A DNA stretch of 7,266 nucleotides, taken from Pseudomonadota bacterium. GTDB taxonomy: Bacteria; Pseudomonadota; Alphaproteobacteria; Rhizobiales; Xanthobacteraceae. Shown piece after piece: positions 5,951 to 7,266 of this stretch. Below the pieces are notes generated by a model that was given only the letters and a program-made list of their open reading frames with translations, was not told the origin of the DNA and ran no database searches. The DNA lies in the NCBI GenBank assembly GCA_023442085.1, contig JAEZMT010000261.1:1-7266 (forward strand). The letters are read 5' to 3'. Numbering within the stretch: the stretch's first letter is position 1; every line of letters begins with the position of its first letter. The position numbers and the translations under genes were made by a program.

Positions 5951-7266
5951 ATGACGCACCCTCAGCCGAGCGCGACCGACACTGCCTTTGCCGCCCTTGA
6001 TGCCGCCTGGAAAGGCCGGACCGGGCGCATCGCCGATCTGTTCACCGCTGCCGACCGCTTCGAGCGCTTCTCCACCAGCTATGGCGACCTGCTGCTGGAC
6101 TTTTCGAAGACGGCGATCACCGACGAGACGCTGGCCCTGCTGCTGGATCTCGCCCGGGCGGCCGGGGTGGAGCAGATGAGGGACGCCATGTTTGCCGGCG
6201 ACCACATCAATCTCACCGAGGACCGGGCGGTGCTCCACACCGCGCTTCGCAATCGCTCGGATGACGGCATTCCCGTCGACGGCATCGACGTGAAGACCGG
6301 CATCGACGAGACCCTGCGCAACCTCGCCACCTTCGCCTATGCGGTGCGCGAAGGGCGGATTGCGGGCGCGCGGGGCAACGCCTTCACCGATGTCGTCAAC
6401 ATCGGAATCGGCGGGTCGGACCTCGGCCCGGCCATGGTGACCGGCGCGCTGGCGCCCTATCACGACGGACCGCGCTGCCATTTCGTTTCGAATGTGGACG
6501 GCGCACACATCGCCGACACGCTCAAGGGTCTCAACCCGGCAACGACGCTGTTCATCGTCGCGTCCAAGACCTTCACCACCGTCGAGACCATGTGCAACGC
6601 GGGGACGGCGCGTGCCTTCATCGCGGATGCCCTCGGCGAGGCGGCTGTCGGCGACCATTTCGCCGCCGTCTCGACTGCGCTTGATCGGGTGGAGGCTTTC
6701 GGCATCTCGCGGGAGCGGACCTTCGGCTTCTGGGACTGGGTGGGCGGCCGCTATTCGGTGTGGTCGGCCATCGGCCTTCCGGTGATGATCGCCATTGGCC
6801 CGGACCGCTTCGGCGAATTTCTTGCCGGCGCAGCCGCCATGGACGAGCATTTCCGCTCCGCGCCGCTCGACCAGAACATGCCGGTGTTGCTCGGCCTGGT
6901 CGGCCTTTGGCACCGGAATGTCTGCGGCTTCCCGAGCCGCGCAATCATTCCCTACGACCAGCGTCTCGCGCGCCTGCCCGCCTATCTCCAGCAGCTCGAC
7001 ATGGAGAGCAACGGCAAGAGCGTCACGCGCGACGGACGCCCGGTCTCGCGCGGAACCGGTCCCATCGTGTGGGGAGAGCCGGGCACGAACGCCCAGCACG
7101 CCTTCTTCCAGTTGCTCCATCAGGGCACCGATACGGTGCCCGTGGAATTTCTCATCGCGGCGCAGGGGCACGAGCCGAACCTGAAGGCCCACCAGAACCT
7201 TCTGGTGGCCAACTGCCTGGCGCAGGCGGAAGCGCTCATGCGTGGGCGCACGCTGGAGGAAGCCGC
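5951..7266 (+). CDS. pgi: Glucose-6-phosphate isomerase Pgi, 3' partial
   Basis: Pgi interconverts glucose-6-phosphate and fructose-6-phosphate in the cytoplasm, supplying substrate to the Zwf encoded two genes upstream. The frame stays open from the ATG to the window end, giving 438 residues. The family is usually about 540-550, so roughly the last 100 residues, including the conserved C-terminal active-site lysine, lie outside. Visible marks are NIGIGGSDLGPAM (150-162), the sugar-phosphate site SKTFTT (205-210), the signature DWVGGRYSVWSAIG (262-275), and GEPGTNAQHAFFQLLHQG (375-392) with the expected catalytic-base Glu376. KAHQNLLVANCLAQAEALMRG (412-432, with a His at 414 aligned to the conserved ring-opening histidine) continues the family pattern. 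AAAGG (5938-5942) lies 8 bases before the ATG. It is probably the third gene of a zwf-pgl-pgi operon. Confidence 0.97.
   Translation, partial: MTHPQPSATDTAFAALDAAWKGRTGRIADLFTAADRFERFSTSYGDLLLDFSKTAITDETLALLLDLARAAGVEQMRDAMFAGDHINLTEDRAVLHTALRNRSDDGIPVDGIDVKTGIDETLRNLATFAYAVREGRIAGARGNAFTDVVNIGIGGSDLGPAMVTGALAPYHDGPRCHFVSNVDGAHIADTLKGLNPATTLFIVASKTFTTVETMCNAGTARAFIADALGEAAVGDHFAAVSTALDRVEAFGISRERTFGFWDWVGGRYSVWSAIGLPVMIAIGPDRFGEFLAGAAAMDEHFRSAPLDQNMPVLLGLVGLWHRNVCGFPSRAIIPYDQRLARLPAYLQQLDMESNGKSVTRDGRPVSRGTGPIVWGEPGTNAQHAFFQLLHQGTDTVPVEFLIAAQGHEPNLKAHQNLLVANCLAQAEALMRGRTLEEA

Noticed and set aside
5543..7192. A 549-codon open frame on the - strand across pgl and pgi
   Set aside because: It is opposite two genes with complete family motifs, has no family resemblance of its own, and is explained by G/C-rich codon use.

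Overview
The window reads as ordinary chromosomal core sequence from a high-GC alphaproteobacterium. The evidence is strong third-position G/C in every gene, rhizobial-style protein sequences, the purE-purK pair next to rpsU, and a zwf-pgl-pgi sugar-phosphate cluster. A Hyphomicrobiales (Xanthobacteraceae-like) source is my inference from general familiarity; no search was run. All genes found lie on the + strand. I found no mobile element, CRISPR array, tRNA or rRNA.

Left part (1-2521): the 3' end of an LpxL/HtrB-type lipid A acyltransferase gene is cut by the window edge. A 75-base gap with a possible promoter follows, then purE and purK, which are separated by only 2 bases. Together the PurE and PurK proteins convert AIR to CAIR in purine synthesis by way of N5-CAIR.

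Middle part (2522-3739): this is the least explained stretch. It holds an imperfect inverted repeat, a small gene of unknown function (91 codons from its best start), a weak terminator candidate, and rpsU (ribosomal protein bS21). rpsU starts at GTG behind a clear Shine-Dalgarno site and ends before a textbook 10-bp stem-loop terminator. About 235 bases of leader then separate the terminator from zwf, with no convincing promoter visible.

Right part (3740-7266): zwf, pgl and pgi are tightly packed and probably form one operon. zwf and pgl overlap or nearly touch, and pgl and pgi are 17 bases apart. The products interconvert fructose-6-phosphate and glucose-6-phosphate (Pgi), oxidise glucose-6-phosphate (Zwf), and hydrolyse 6-phosphogluconolactone (Pgl). 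They thus form the entry to the Entner-Doudoroff and oxidative pentose phosphate routes. pgi is cut by the right edge after 438 codons.

I did not find a previously undescribed system. The items most worth checking are the unknown small gene and the repeat-like leader in front of it.
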